Shown piece after piece: positions 22,610 through 33,402 of a DNA stretch of 64,000 bases (position 1 is its first letter; the number at the start of each line of letters is the position of its first letter). Under the pieces are notes generated by a model that was given only the letters and a program-made list of their open reading frames with translations, was not told the origin of the DNA and ran no database searches. The translations under genes and the position numbers were made by a program. Source of the stretch: Humulus lupulus (taxonomy: Eukaryota; Streptophyta; Magnoliopsida; Rosales; Cannabaceae); contig NC_084798.1 of NCBI RefSeq assembly GCF_963169125.1, positions 195,295,481 to 195,359,480 on the forward strand. Direction: 5' to 3'.

Positions 22610-24892
22610 ATAACTATAAGCATAAGATTCTTGCAATATAAGCATAATAGTGCACTATCATAACATAAGATCATTTGCAACATACGCATAAGAAACTTAG
22701 CATAAGATTCATGAACACACAATATAAGAACATTTGTGACACTCTCTTGGTCACTTCCATGGCACCCTCTTGGCCATAATTCACCTAGCACTCTCTTGGC
22801 CATGATTTTCTTGGCACCCTCTTGACCAGATTCTAGGCACATCTGCCTTTAATAATGTTGCAACACAAGGTTAAGCAAAATCAAACAAATCCATACATAT
22901 CATCATAACTAAATTTTATTCATAAACAAATACCAAATCTGGCTCCATACATATCATCATAACTAGAACTCATTCAGAAACAAAACAGAAATATAACTAA
23001 CTTTTTTACCTCAGGTCCAAGCACAAAACTCAAACAACACAGGACCACTTCCTCGAAATCCTAATCATAGCAAGTAGAATTTGGTCTCAATAACAATTCA
23101 TACTCACACAAGCATATCACAAAAGTTTTCATGAACTTGTATACTTTCTAAGTGCCTATGCCGAAACCAAAGAATTTTACAAAACTCATAATACATGGAA
23201 TACCACTTATCATGCCACTATTTGTACATAAAATCATAAATTTAATCACATAAGAATTTAAACAAATCCAACTTGACATTCTAGACTTGGCCCAATATTA
23301 TTAACATCAAATGACCAATTTTATATCTTATTTTTACTTTATAAAATCATGGAGAAAAATTTTACACTTTTAAAAAAAAAAAAAAGAATATATTTGGATG
23401 TGAAACTCCCTAGCTATGTCGAAACCATAGTTTATTTCAAAAGAAATGTGCCACTTTTATTTTCATAAAATATCAACAAAGTTTCATGTCATATGTACCA
23501 CCTAATGTTACCAATTATGCTTGAAAAGTTACCAAAATATTTCCTTGTTAAAATTTCTATACTAGGCCGAAATATACAAAATATGACACTTTGTTTTACA
23601 AAATATTGGCCAAAACTCATAGTAACAAATCAAGATAATCATTTGGTAAATAACTCAAGAAAATCAAAAAAAAAATTATACATATGGGCCGAAAACTCTA
23701 TAAAGAATGGGACACTTAATTCTCCATTTAAATTTTATCATAAAATCATAACTTTGTGTAGCATAGCATAAACTCATCAATATTTTTAACAAATTAAAAA
23801 ATCCTAATCATGCTCCTATCCAAATCATCAAGACAAGAATCATAGTACAACATGCTCATAAAAATAAATATTAATACACAAAACCTAACATGCTTTTCTA
23901 TTAGTATTAGTACATAAATATTCATTATGCCTTGAATCAATTTACAATAGATACCTAGGCCTAAAACAATGTCATGGTCGAAACCTCAAAGAGAACAAAG
24001 ACAAGAGTTGTCTACATTTCTTTCATGCATACTTATCAAAATTACAATATTAGGCATCACAAATATATACTTAGCATGTTGCTACACAAACACCATAGCA
24101 AGACAACAATTATCATCGTATTATTAACAAACCTGGCATGCACCAACATATCTCAAAACAAAAACTATAAAAATATTTAACAACCTATATAGCAACTATT
24201 TATCCTCATGATCCATCATACACAACATAATCACATAAAAGAAAAATATCAAAACTCATATACAACCTATGGCCGAAACCTATACCCAAAAACGTACTCT
24301 TGTTTCCAATATTTTAATTAAAACCTAACATGTTTCAAATCAATATACAATATCCATACATATGTTCATCATAGCAATAGTGCATGAACCAACACTAAAA
24401 CATATACTCATCAAGACTAAAATTATCAAAACACTAACAATACATTATAAACACATTTTTTCAAGTGTCAAAAATCATAAACAAAATTTAACAACATCAA
24501 ATCAACAAAGAGGTTAGGAACTGTCATTACCTTTCTTGATAGTGTTCAAGAACACAAAGCAAATCAATCCTTAGGCACCTAGGGATTTCGAAATACACTA
24601 CCAAAGAAAATAGAAACAATTATCTTAGAATTGAGAAGAAGAATCTTAGACTTAGGGAATCAAAACCAAAACCAAAGCAAGAGCACATACCTAAAGAGTT
24701 TGAACCCCACCCTTCTTCTCCTTCTTTCTCTCTTTTTCGTGCACTCTTCTCTTTCTTCTCTCTCTATTTTGGCTGCCACACAACAAGGGTTTCCAAGGCT
24801 CATATGTCTTCTATTTATAACCCTTTAGTGATCTAACCCTAAGAAGAGCACCCAAGTGTGAAAATCTCAAAACCTATCCCACAAAATAAGTT

Positions 24893-25710
24893 TGTTGACT
24901 GCATTTTTCGCTATCAACCTAATCTGAGAGTTTAAAGAAAATAATGGAAAAGAGCACGAGGATTTTACATGGTTCAGGCTATGAAAGAGCCTTAGTCCAC
25001 GAGCCTCCGGTATTTAGTGAGCTTGAAACTTGTTTGAGCAAGCTTCAATGGTGGTTCTCAGGCATCGTATATACTGCGCTGAGTTACAGAGTTTCTCTCT
25101 CTAAAATCTGAACCCCTTACAAGGAGATTCCCCAACCCTATTTATAGTGGTTGGGGTCATTAATGTTAATCATCTATCATTAATACAAACTCCCTCATTA
25201 TGGGGTATTAATGTTGAATTAATACAAAAAGGGCTGCACTAAATAGAGACTACGGCCCAGGCGGATTGCACGAGGCCCATTGTAGAAAGTTGTGAACGAA
25301 CTTTATGGGGAACATGTCTCTGATTGTCAGGGTGCGGCACACATTCTCCCATGCCAGGCGGTGTTGTGCGAAATTCTGATTGTCGAGGGTATGAACTCGA
25401 CACCACTAATCGAGGCTTACTGAAAGCTGTCAAATGATCTTCTGGTGGCCCATACCCGCAGTGACTGACACCTGGCAGCTACTCCAGGTCCGAGAACCAG
25501 AATCCTAGACCTGGCTCCTCGGGACGTGGCCTCACCTGGAGACATCCTCGCCTTGAGGATAGACCTCGGGGCGTGGCCTCACTTGGATACATCCATGACT
25601 TGGCCAATTTGGGTTTCCTGGAGGATTTCACACTCTGAGAACCTCATGACTTGTCTTGTCATTAATTACTCCTAATTGCCACGTTTCTAGTGGTGAAAAT
25701 GCAGACAACA
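24893..25710 (-). repeat. E4 3' LTR (818 bp)
   Basis: Starts TGTTGACTGC, ends GCAGACAACA and is followed by an inverse polypurine tract, so it is the 3' LTR of a minus-strand element. The minus strand has TATAAATAGGG near 25139-25149. Confidence 0.83.
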
Positions 25711-25724
25711 TTTTCCCCGCAAGT
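25711..25724 (-). other. E4 polypurine tract
   Basis: The minus strand reads ACTTGCGGGGAAAA directly before the LTR. Confidence 0.75.
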
Positions 25725-27291
25725 CTTCACTCCTGTTTTTCCTGTAGGCAATGACCCGATAAGGTCAATGCCCCAGATCGCAAAGGGCCAGGGACTGATC
25801 ATTTGGGTGAGCTCATTTAGAGAAGCTCGAGGTATGTTAACGAAGTGTTGGCACATGTCACACTTCTTGACATAGTCCATCGCGTCTACGTTCATGGTAG
25901 GCCAAAAGTATCCTTATCTCAAGATATTTTTGGCGAGGCTCTGCCCCCCAGCGTGGTCCTCGCAAAAGTCCTCATGCACTTCTCGGAGTATCAGACTTGC
26001 TTCTTGCTTAGACACACATCAGAGCAAGGGAAACGAATATCCTCTCCTATACAGTTTGTTGTCCATGATAACATACTAAGGCGCCTAGTAAAGCAACTTT
26101 TGAGCTGCTTTCATATCCTACTGTAACTCCACAAAGACAAGATATTTCACTATGGGATCCATCCAACCGTCCAGAGTTGGACTGCTTCCACTTCCTCGTG
26201 AGCTGAGATGTTTGCAGTAGCCAAGTAGTCAATGTAACGACCCGAATTTGCTAATAGGGCTTAGGGCCTTGATTAGTGTGCCTGGAGGGCAATAAGTGAA
26301 TTAATATGTTGATACGTGAATTTATGTGAATATATGAATTAATGTGAATATATGATAATGATGCATGTTTAGTTGAGTTAAATGTGCATGTGGGCCCCGT
26401 CTGGATGTGTTATGGGGTAATAGGGATTGGTGACCTTCTGGGAAGTTTTCCTAGGAAGCATGTGAGTGAGGACAAAGCACACTGAAAAGACTCGTGTTGG
26501 TTTCTAGGGCCAGTCGTCATTCCAGAAAGCAGCCATAGTGACGTGGGGCGTCACAGTCAACGGGGGCTACATTGACCAGCTTAGCATCCTTGGTGGTTGC
26601 CAGCTATGCCAAGGTATCAACGTTAGAGTTTTGTTCCTGTGGTACTTGTCGAATGGTGAATTTTTTGAAGTTGTGTAGCATTTCTTGGGTCTTCGCCAAG
26701 TGAGCGGCCATTTTTGTTCCCCGGGCTTGGTACTCCCTGAGTACTTGATTAACTACAAGTTACGAGTCACTGATCTCAAGGCTGTCGGCCTTGAGCTCAA
26801 GTGCAACTCGGATCCCAGCAATAAGCGCCTCATACTTTGTTACATTGTTTAAGGCGTCAAATCCAAATCTCAAAGCACTGGGAACCCTGTGCCCCTCGGG
26901 GAATACCAAAATGAGGCCTGCTCCGGCATCATTTTCATTCGACGATACATCAATGTATTCCAGGTGGGTCCAACCACCAGGGCATCCCCAGGTCTTTCAT
27001 GGTTTCCCATGCATTCGACGATGAAATATTCCACTGTCTATCTCTTTATGGCAGTCCTTAGGTGATAAATGATGTCAAACTGACTAAGTTCAACCGACCA
27101 CTTCAAGAGTCTCCCGGATGACTCCAGCTTTTGGAGGACCTACCGTAAGGGATGGCTCGTGAGGACTTTGATGGGATGCACCTAAAAATAGGGCATTGGC
27201 TTCCGAGAAGCTACCATTAGGCAAAAAGTTAGCATTTCCATGAGCGAGTATCTAGACTCCACTCCAAGGAGTCTTTTGCTTACAGAGTACA
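25725..27291 (-). pseudogene. pol: E4 pol remnants: integrase, RNase H, end of reverse transcriptase
   Basis: Integrase is seen at about 25895-25730 (YVKKCDMCQHF, PWPFAIWGIDLIGSLPTGK). It lacks everything after the first catalytic Asp region, which is joined almost directly to the polypurine tract. RNase H lies at about 27000-26580, on the far side of the solo LTR, with a decayed catalytic region. The last part of the reverse transcriptase (SKRLLG and a PYF motif) reaches 27291. Numerous stops and frameshifts occur throughout. Confidence 0.8.
26233..26555 (+). mobile_element. Chromovirus-type solo LTR with perfect target duplication, in E4 pol
   Basis: The 323-bp unit starts TGTAACGACC, ends GGGGCGTCACA and is flanked by GTCAA at 26228-26232 and 26556-26560. 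Its sequence is similar, in reverse, to the ends of the chromovirus LTRs at 30330 and 48148 (shared AATTTGCTAATA, a GCATGTTTAG stretch and CATGTGGGCCC). It is shorter than they are, so it is a different or internally deleted member. It splits E4 between RNase H and integrase. Confidence 0.87.
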
Positions 27292-29185
27292 TGTTGGTAT
27301 TAAATGATCAAATCAAAGGTGCAGAGCGGAATATATGGACCCATTTTAATAAATATTAATACCAGTCAGGATCATATACATATATAAACATTAAAATCAC
27401 ATACAAAACAGAACATGGATTACCTCTTGTAGCCTATCAAGCTCACACGATGATCTTAATCATGAGGTTGCTATTAACTCTTATATATGTCATCTGATCA
27501 TTTGATTCATGTGTTAATGTTTTTCAGAATGATCAGGCTAAGAACAATTGTTTTGTGGACTCAATGATATATATGGCTGGGGACATATTTTAACATATAT
27601 GGAATCTATACCTTCTTATAGATTGAATAATGGTTCCCTATTGGGTTGACTTTTGGAACTGAAAATGTTATGAGCGCTCACGTTGCAAACTTGTTGTGAC
27701 ACAACCTTCACTAATAAAGTCAATGGTACTCTAGGAACAAGATATAACTAAAAGGGTAAAACGGTAATTTTATTCCCTTTTAACTATGAACCATTAATAG
27801 AGGATTAGCGTTATATGTAATGATTATATCAATGGACATTTTATTCTTCAATAAAGTACTCAGTAAATATATGTCTATAATTATCAAGAGTTCAATCTCA
27901 TATGTATAGTGGAGTAATGATGAGATTGATAAATATGATTATTTAATCAAAGAGCTTTGATTAATAATCTAATATTTATTGAAGCTTGATATAATAGGTC
28001 CATAAGGCCCTAGGGTGACTCTCTCAACACCATATCAAGGTAAGAGTTGATACAAGGGTAAAACTGTAATTTAGGAATTTGAGAAAAAATTTGTTCCTTG
28101 GTTCAAGTATGTAATTATATGACAATTGAGGTTAAATAATTAATTTGGAATTAATTATTAATTTTTTAAAATATATTTATTAATTTAAATATATAAAATT
28201 TTGAAATTCATATATATAAATAAATAAATTATTTTATTTGAGTAGGAGAAAATAAAATTGGTAAGTCAAAAATATTTTTTGATTTATTGAATTTTAAAAG
28301 ATGATGATAATAATGATCATTTGAATTTTGAATTTAAAATTTGAATTTTGAAATATGGTTGTCATCTATTTCCTTAAAAATATTAATACCTTATTTTGTG
28401 GAAGATTAATTTTAATTAAATAAACAAATAAAAGAAAAATACAATATCCCTGAAAAGGGATATAGCAGTACACGCATGGCACAGTTTGGACTGTGTCATG
28501 CGTGTATCAGTACACTGATATTGTATTAGTGTTGTTTTTATTTTATTTATTTAATTAATTAATAATTTGAAAATAGTTTTTTCAAATTTGGTAAGTTAGA
28601 TATTTACCTAAATCAATTCCTATCATCATTATGATATTTTTAATATATTACTATTATTATTAGGAATAATAAAGGAATAGAATTATCTCTATATATATGA
28701 TATAGAATAATAAGAAGAAAGAGAATACACATATCAGATACAATACAGAAGAATAGTTTTCTCAGAACTTTTGTCAGAAAAGAAGTCTTTCTTCTTCTTT
28801 ATTCTAATCATTCTCAGACCATAATCTAAGTTCTCATGTGTTGAAAAATACTTGTGATTCCTAAAATTGCAAACACATGTTCTCTATGTGCCCACACACG
28901 TCTTGAGGTGTAAAGAACACTCTAGAAGATCGTGGTTTGAGTACTCAAAGCATTGGATAGGAAGATCGATAAATATACTAAAAGACTCAAGGACACTTGA
29001 TAGGCTTCAAGAGGTAATTGTTCATGTTCTTTAATATTTATGTGTTTATATGTTGTATATAAATGTATTGTATATTTATATATATGTTGCATGATTAATA
29101 ATATTGTATGTTAATGTTTATGTCTAGATGTTTTCTTGTTCATATAAATTGTTTATATGAATGATGAAATTTTTTGTTGTTCTAC
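27292..29185 (+). mobile_element. Copia-type LTR, 3' end lost
   Basis: It starts TGTTGGTATTAAATG at a clean break in E4. Its first 150 bases include GATTACCTCTTGTAGCC, which is inverted near the right end as GGCTTCAAGAGGTAATT (about 29004-29020). This inverted pairing of LTR ends is known in some Copia families. A T/A-rich promoter area near 28690 gives plus orientation. The expected terminal TACCAACA was not found and the right border near 29185 is approximate. No internal domain is present. Confidence 0.55.
28441..28524. other. Long hairpin within the Copia-type LTR
   Basis: TACACGCATGGCACAG pairs with CTGTGTCATGCGTGTA at 15 of 16 positions around a 6-base loop. Outer arms ACAATATC and GATATTGT pair perfectly. 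It lies upstream of the presumed LTR promoter. Confidence 0.8.
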
Positions 29186-30330
29186 ACAATGGGCCCACCA
29201 CGCCTTTTCCCATTCGTAATTTTTTTCCAACACGGCATGCATTCAGCATGCTTAATGTCGATCCCGGCCTTTGCCGCTCCTGGCCCTTGCCACTCCTGGC
29301 CTTTGCTGAGCCCAACCTTTGCCGCTCCCAGCCTTTGTCGATCTCGGCCTTTGCCACTCCGTCACAAACATATGTATGACGTATTAGTTACAAACAATTA
29401 CACATAACACTAAGCACAATATAATCACAAATAATCGGGTCATGCCCTGCTCTACGGGCACATATAGTTTTCTTACCTTGAGTCCCGAGATGACAATGCA
29501 AGGCGATCCCGAGCACGATCCCTAATCCCGAGCCTTAGCGGTAAATCCCCAATGGCGATTTCGACCCCCAGAAGACTCCACACTTGCTTTTAGCTTGATT
29601 CCTCAATTCCCAACCCTAAATTTAGAGCTTCATCTTCAAAATTCCCAAAACCTCTCAAGCCTAAGAGAGAGAGAGAGGGAAAGAGAGAGCTACACGAGAG
29701 AGAGAAAGCTGAGTCTGAATGGCTAAGTGTTCTATTTACTTCCCAAGCCTTCCCCAAGTCTATCCTTAGCATCAAAAGTCCAACATGCCCTTAGATCAAT
29801 TCCTAGCCCTTTAATACCACCAAGGGAAAATTTATCATTTGCCACATTCCCGCTGATTCCTCGAGTAGTCCTATAAATCCACAATTAATCCCGGCATACC
29901 TCGAATAGTCACAACGGGGTCAAATACCCGGTAGCCCCGAATACGTACTACATTCCCAAAATACCCCTAGGCTCACTCCGAGTCGAGTATTTGACCCCGT
30001 TGTGACTATTCCGCCAATATGCTCACTAAGATCGCATCGGACCACACATCTTAAATATATCCCCATAACACTAGGGTCTCACCCATAACACATACATAAT
30101 TACATTTATGCCCTCAACAGGCCAAAATTGCAAACATGCCCTTATTAACCAGAACGGGCCCACATGCATATTTAATTCACCTAAACATGCATATATATGC
30201 ACATTACCATATAAATCATTTATATCACATAATCACACATATATTAAAATAATTCCACATATAAACATAATCACGCCCGTCTAGCACAGTAACCAAGACA
30301 CTGTCTTATTAGCAAATTTTGGACGTTACA
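29186..30330 (-). repeat. Chromovirus B 3' LTR, left part missing
   Basis: The right end, AGCAAATTTTGGACGTTACA, matches AGCAAATTTTAGACGTTACA at 48148. Upstream stretches align in order with 46580-48120, including TTTTCTTACCT(C/T)GAGT, the C/T-rich leader, and the CACATAATCAC and CATAACACATA motifs. Divergence from the right LTR is large by eye. The left border is approximate because it abuts the truncated Copia LTR. Confidence 0.7.
29262..29365. repeat. Short minisatellite, about six units of 16-17 bp
   Basis: Units like CGGCCTTTGCCGCTCCT repeat six times with 1-4 changes each. The minus-strand frame through it reads as a repetitive Gln/Arg/Gly peptide, treated as a by-product. Confidence 0.75.
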
Positions 30331-31680
30331 TTCACCATCGAGCTCAAAAGTCACCATCTTTTTCTTGCAATCTATAGTTGCACCGTACCTGACTAACCAA
30401 TCCATTCCCATGATCATGTCGAAATCATCCATACCGAACTCAATCAAATCTATTGGTAGATCTCTATTGTCAGCAGCCACTGGCAATGACCTAATCCATA
30501 TCCTAGAGACTACCAGCTCCCCAGTAGGCAATAAAGTTCAAAATCCCACAGTATAATAGTCACAAGGTCTACACAATCTATCAATTACTCTACTAGAAAC
30601 AAATGAGTGTGTAGCACCAGAATCAATCAATATAGTGTATGGAGTGTCAGCACTAGAAAGCTGACCTGTCACTACTTAGGGACTTGCCTTAGCCTCTGCC
30701 TGAGTTAGGGCGAACACTCGTGCTGGAGTCAAGTTGTCTGCCTTCTTCGGTTCCTCTTTCTTCGAGCTCAGGCAATCTTTCTTGAGATGCCCAACCACCC
30801 CACATAGATAGCATGCCTTCGCCCGACATTCTCCCAAATGGTGCCTCCTACACCTGGCACACTCCAAGTAATTCATCAAAGTCTCATTGCTACCCTGGCG
30901 GCCACCCTGAAGACCTCAGCCCCTTTTATCAAGACCTACAATGGTCGAGGTGTTAGGGGTCTTCCTCCTTTGGTCGCTAGGGCCTCCGCCCCTACCAGAT
31001 CCCATAAATGGAGGCACTGCCCTCCAAACATCACGTCGTGTAGTACTTTTCCTTCATATCTTATTCTCTGCCTCCTCAGATGTGAGGGATTTTTCAACCA
31101 CCTAGGCATAGGTAGTTTCCCCAAGTATTGACGTAATCCGAACATCCTGGGCTATCATAGCACTCAGCCCCCGAACAAATCTATCATGCCTGGTTGCGTT
31201 TGTAGGCACCAAGTCAGGTGCAAATTTAGCCAGTCTGTCAAATTTCAAGGCATACTCAGTGACTTACATACTACCTTGCACCAAATCAGTATACTCATTC
31301 ACTTTCGCCACTCTAACTGCATTACTATGGTACTTCTGGTTAAATAGGCCTCGGAACTTATCTTAACTCATAATAACGACATTTCGAGTTTGGGAAGCCA
31401 CCTTCCACCAAATCTAGGCATCATCCTGAAACATAAATGTGGCGCAAGCCACTCTGTCATTACCTACCACCCTCATAAAATCCATGATAAAGGTAGTCAG
31501 GCTCATCCACTGCTCAACCTTGAGTGGATCCGGACCTCCCTCAAAGGTTGGAGGGTGTTGTTTCCTGAATCTTTCGTACAATGGTTCCCACCTATTTTCA
31601 ACATCTGGTTGTTGTACCACCAGTACCATAGAAGGTGGCATGACTGATGCATTGTCTCCTGACGGGACTTGTTGTCTCAT
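30331..31680 (-). pseudogene. gag: Chromovirus B gag and protease (decayed, rest of pol deleted)
   Basis: Gag core is seen at about 31680-31414 (ENRWEPLYERFRKQHPPTFEG, then a WM-TTF helix). A CCHC zinc knuckle follows near 30810-30770 (CYLCGVVGHLKKDC). The protease fold lies at about 30660-30331 (LPIDLIEFGMDDFDMIMGMDWL). The protease runs straight into the LTR at 30330, so reverse transcriptase, RNase H, integrase, chromodomain and polypurine tract were removed by one deletion. Stops and frameshifts interrupt the reading. Chromovirus assignment rests on this gag-protease type and the initiator-Met primer site. Confidence 0.85.
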
Positions 31681-32188
31681 TAATCAGATTTCCTCCTTTT
31701 GACTCTAAAGTCTGCATTGCATATTAGCAAGCACCTGTTGTCAGTTCTCAAGAGCTGGCGAAGGGTTCTGACCCTGATTATCATCTCTAGCCTCGAACTG
31801 ATCGCTTTGGAGGAAAACAGTCCAAGTATATCTGCAATCAACGACTCGACTTATCAGGCAATGATAACAAGTTTAAGAAGTCACCCCACGGTCCAACACC
31901 AACAATTAAGAAAATACATGCAACCACAATGCTAATAAGCATTTCTATAGCGCTAACATACAGTAGCAATGTTGATAAGTATGCCTTTTCATATACACAT
32001 AGCAGTCAAGGGCCAGCCCTATCAGTATATTTCATATTGCCTATGCTAACATGAAAATACAACATATCTATTTCAGTTAGGCAATTAACATATATTCGGA
32101 TCATTGATTACCCAACCATGAGTTGAGCTTTTGTTTAGCAGGGAATTTACATGCCCAACCAATCTTCAGGAATCATTAAACATTGGCA

Positions 32189-32200
32189 GCTCTGATACCA
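32189..32200 (-). other. Chromovirus B primer binding site (initiator Met)
   Basis: The minus strand reads TGGTATCAGAGC, complementary to the 3' end of plant initiator tRNA-Met, three bases inside the LTR that starts at 32204. Confidence 0.93.
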
Positions 32201-32203
32201 AGT

Positions 32204-32439
32204 TGTAACGCCCTAACAAACCAGGATAGTTACACTATGTGTTTAAAATTATGTTGAACTAGTTAAGCGAGTCGTTTAGATTAAAACGTATAATTAGGGT
32301 TGATGAAAAATTTGGTATAAAAGTTTTTTGGTCCAACAAATGCTACTTTTCATTAAAATATTTGGTATGTAAACGGGATCCCAAAAAAAAGATTATAATT
32401 GATACAAGTAAAATCAAGCAAGGTACATAATAGCCGTCA
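32204..32439 (-). repeat. Chromovirus B 5' LTR, first part (interrupted by E2)
   Basis: Starts TGTAACGCCCTAAC beside the primer binding site. At 32440 it is interrupted by E2 with the duplication CGTCA/CGTCC, and it resumes at 46042. Confidence 0.88.
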
Positions 32440-33343
32440 CGTTATCCCCATTTGCTTCCTTGGGCCTGAGACGGTGGTCTAGGCCCATACTCTGGGGAAT
32501 TGGATTTGGGCCCAGCCCAGGCCCACTTAGCAGGGGAATGACCGGGAACGACGGCCCAAGTGGGATCCAGACCCGGACAGTGTCCAGGATGGATGATCCA
32601 GGACGATAGTCTAGGAGACGTATGGCCAGTTGGGGTTACGGTCGAGGTGTACGCAAAACGGTCCCGGAGCCTGGTAAACGGTCCGGGCCTATGGTAAATG
32701 GAGAGGGACAGAGGTAAACGAACCCAGGTCAAGCCCTCCCCGTTGGCAAGAAAAGGCATCCGTGACCCTGAAGCCGTCCCACGACACGTGGGGGTTGTCC
32801 CCACTTTTCACCTGCGGAAAAGGCCACCTCGGGATTGCACGCTGTTGGTTCAGACCTGCGCTGCCAGTGCACTGACTGGCTTTGCCCCCTGAATCTGCCT
32901 CGTAACTCGGAGTGCCCAGACCAAAAGCCCTATTTTTTCGAGCGAAATATAGTCCTTGGGCCGCCCTATTGGGCCTTAATAGTTCTTAGTCTTTTGTATG
33001 TTTATCCTATGTACTGGGCTTCCGCCAGAGAAACCAAGGGTACCCATATCTTTGGTGGGCCCGGGTCATGCCCGGCCGAAACCAAGTGCTCCTATGGACC
33101 TATAAATACAGGCGATAGAGCGCTGGGGAAGAGATCTCTCTTCGATTTACCTACAGTTACTCTATCAAAACATAGAGAAAAACTCCATTGTAAATAACTT
33201 TTCAAGCTCTAATACAACTGACTCGTGGACTAAGGCTCATTAATGCCCCAACCACGTAAAAACCATGTTTTTGTCTTCCACATTCCATATCATTAATCTT
33301 ATTTAATATTCATTAATATAGTTTCTGAAAATCTCGGTAAACA
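32440..33343 (+). repeat. E2 5' LTR (904 bp)
   Basis: Aligns end to end with 45134-46036. The first base is C where the other copy has T (CGTTATCC against TGTTATCC). It ends CTCGGTAAACA. TATAAATA lies at 33101-33108. Confidence 0.95.
33101..33108 (+). promoter_or_regulatory. TATA box in E2 5' LTR
   Basis: TATAAATA within CCTATAAATACAGG, identical in the 3' LTR at 45794-45801. It should drive the gag-pol transcript. Confidence 0.75.
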
Positions 33344-33346
33344 TTT

Positions 33347-33364
33347 TGGTGCTTTCATTGAGAG
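33347..33364 (+). other. E2 primer binding site
   Basis: TGGTGCTTTCATTGAGAG, three bases inside the LTR, identical to the E3 site. Not the initiator-Met type; tRNA not identified. Confidence 0.88.
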
Positions 33365-33402
33365 CTGAAGAAAGCTAGTGCTAACGTCAAACCTATACTA
33401 CA

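Larger units (their letters stand above)
21252..24892 (-). mobile_element. Chromovirus-type LTR, truncated, hosting a Tat solo LTR
   Basis: It starts TATAACGTCCCTAATTGC, like the TGTAACGCCCTAAC start of the chromovirus LTR at 32204 with TG changed to TA. It carries long A/C-rich stretches, several CTTACC/CATACC splice-donor inverses and, on the minus strand, a TATA box near 24815-24823 before a C/T-rich leader. The right end is cut by E4. Without the 21721-22609 insert it is about 2.75 kb. No internal domain adjoins it. Confidence 0.55.
24893..27291 (-). mobile_element. E4: truncated Tat-type element (3' LTR plus integrase and RNase H remnants)
   Basis: From the left: an 818-bp LTR, a polypurine tract, integrase remnants, a chromovirus solo LTR inserted at 26233-26555, RNase H remnants and the end of the reverse transcriptase up to 27291, where a Copia-type LTR begins. 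Gag, most of the reverse transcriptase and the 5' LTR are missing. The antisense gene expected between the polypurine tract and integrase is also missing, because integrase sequence starts within about 20 bases of the tract. It is therefore doubly deleted. Confidence 0.85.

Noticed and set aside
29124..29407. Frames of 72-77 codons on both strands
   Set aside because: Produced by the 16-17 bp minisatellite.
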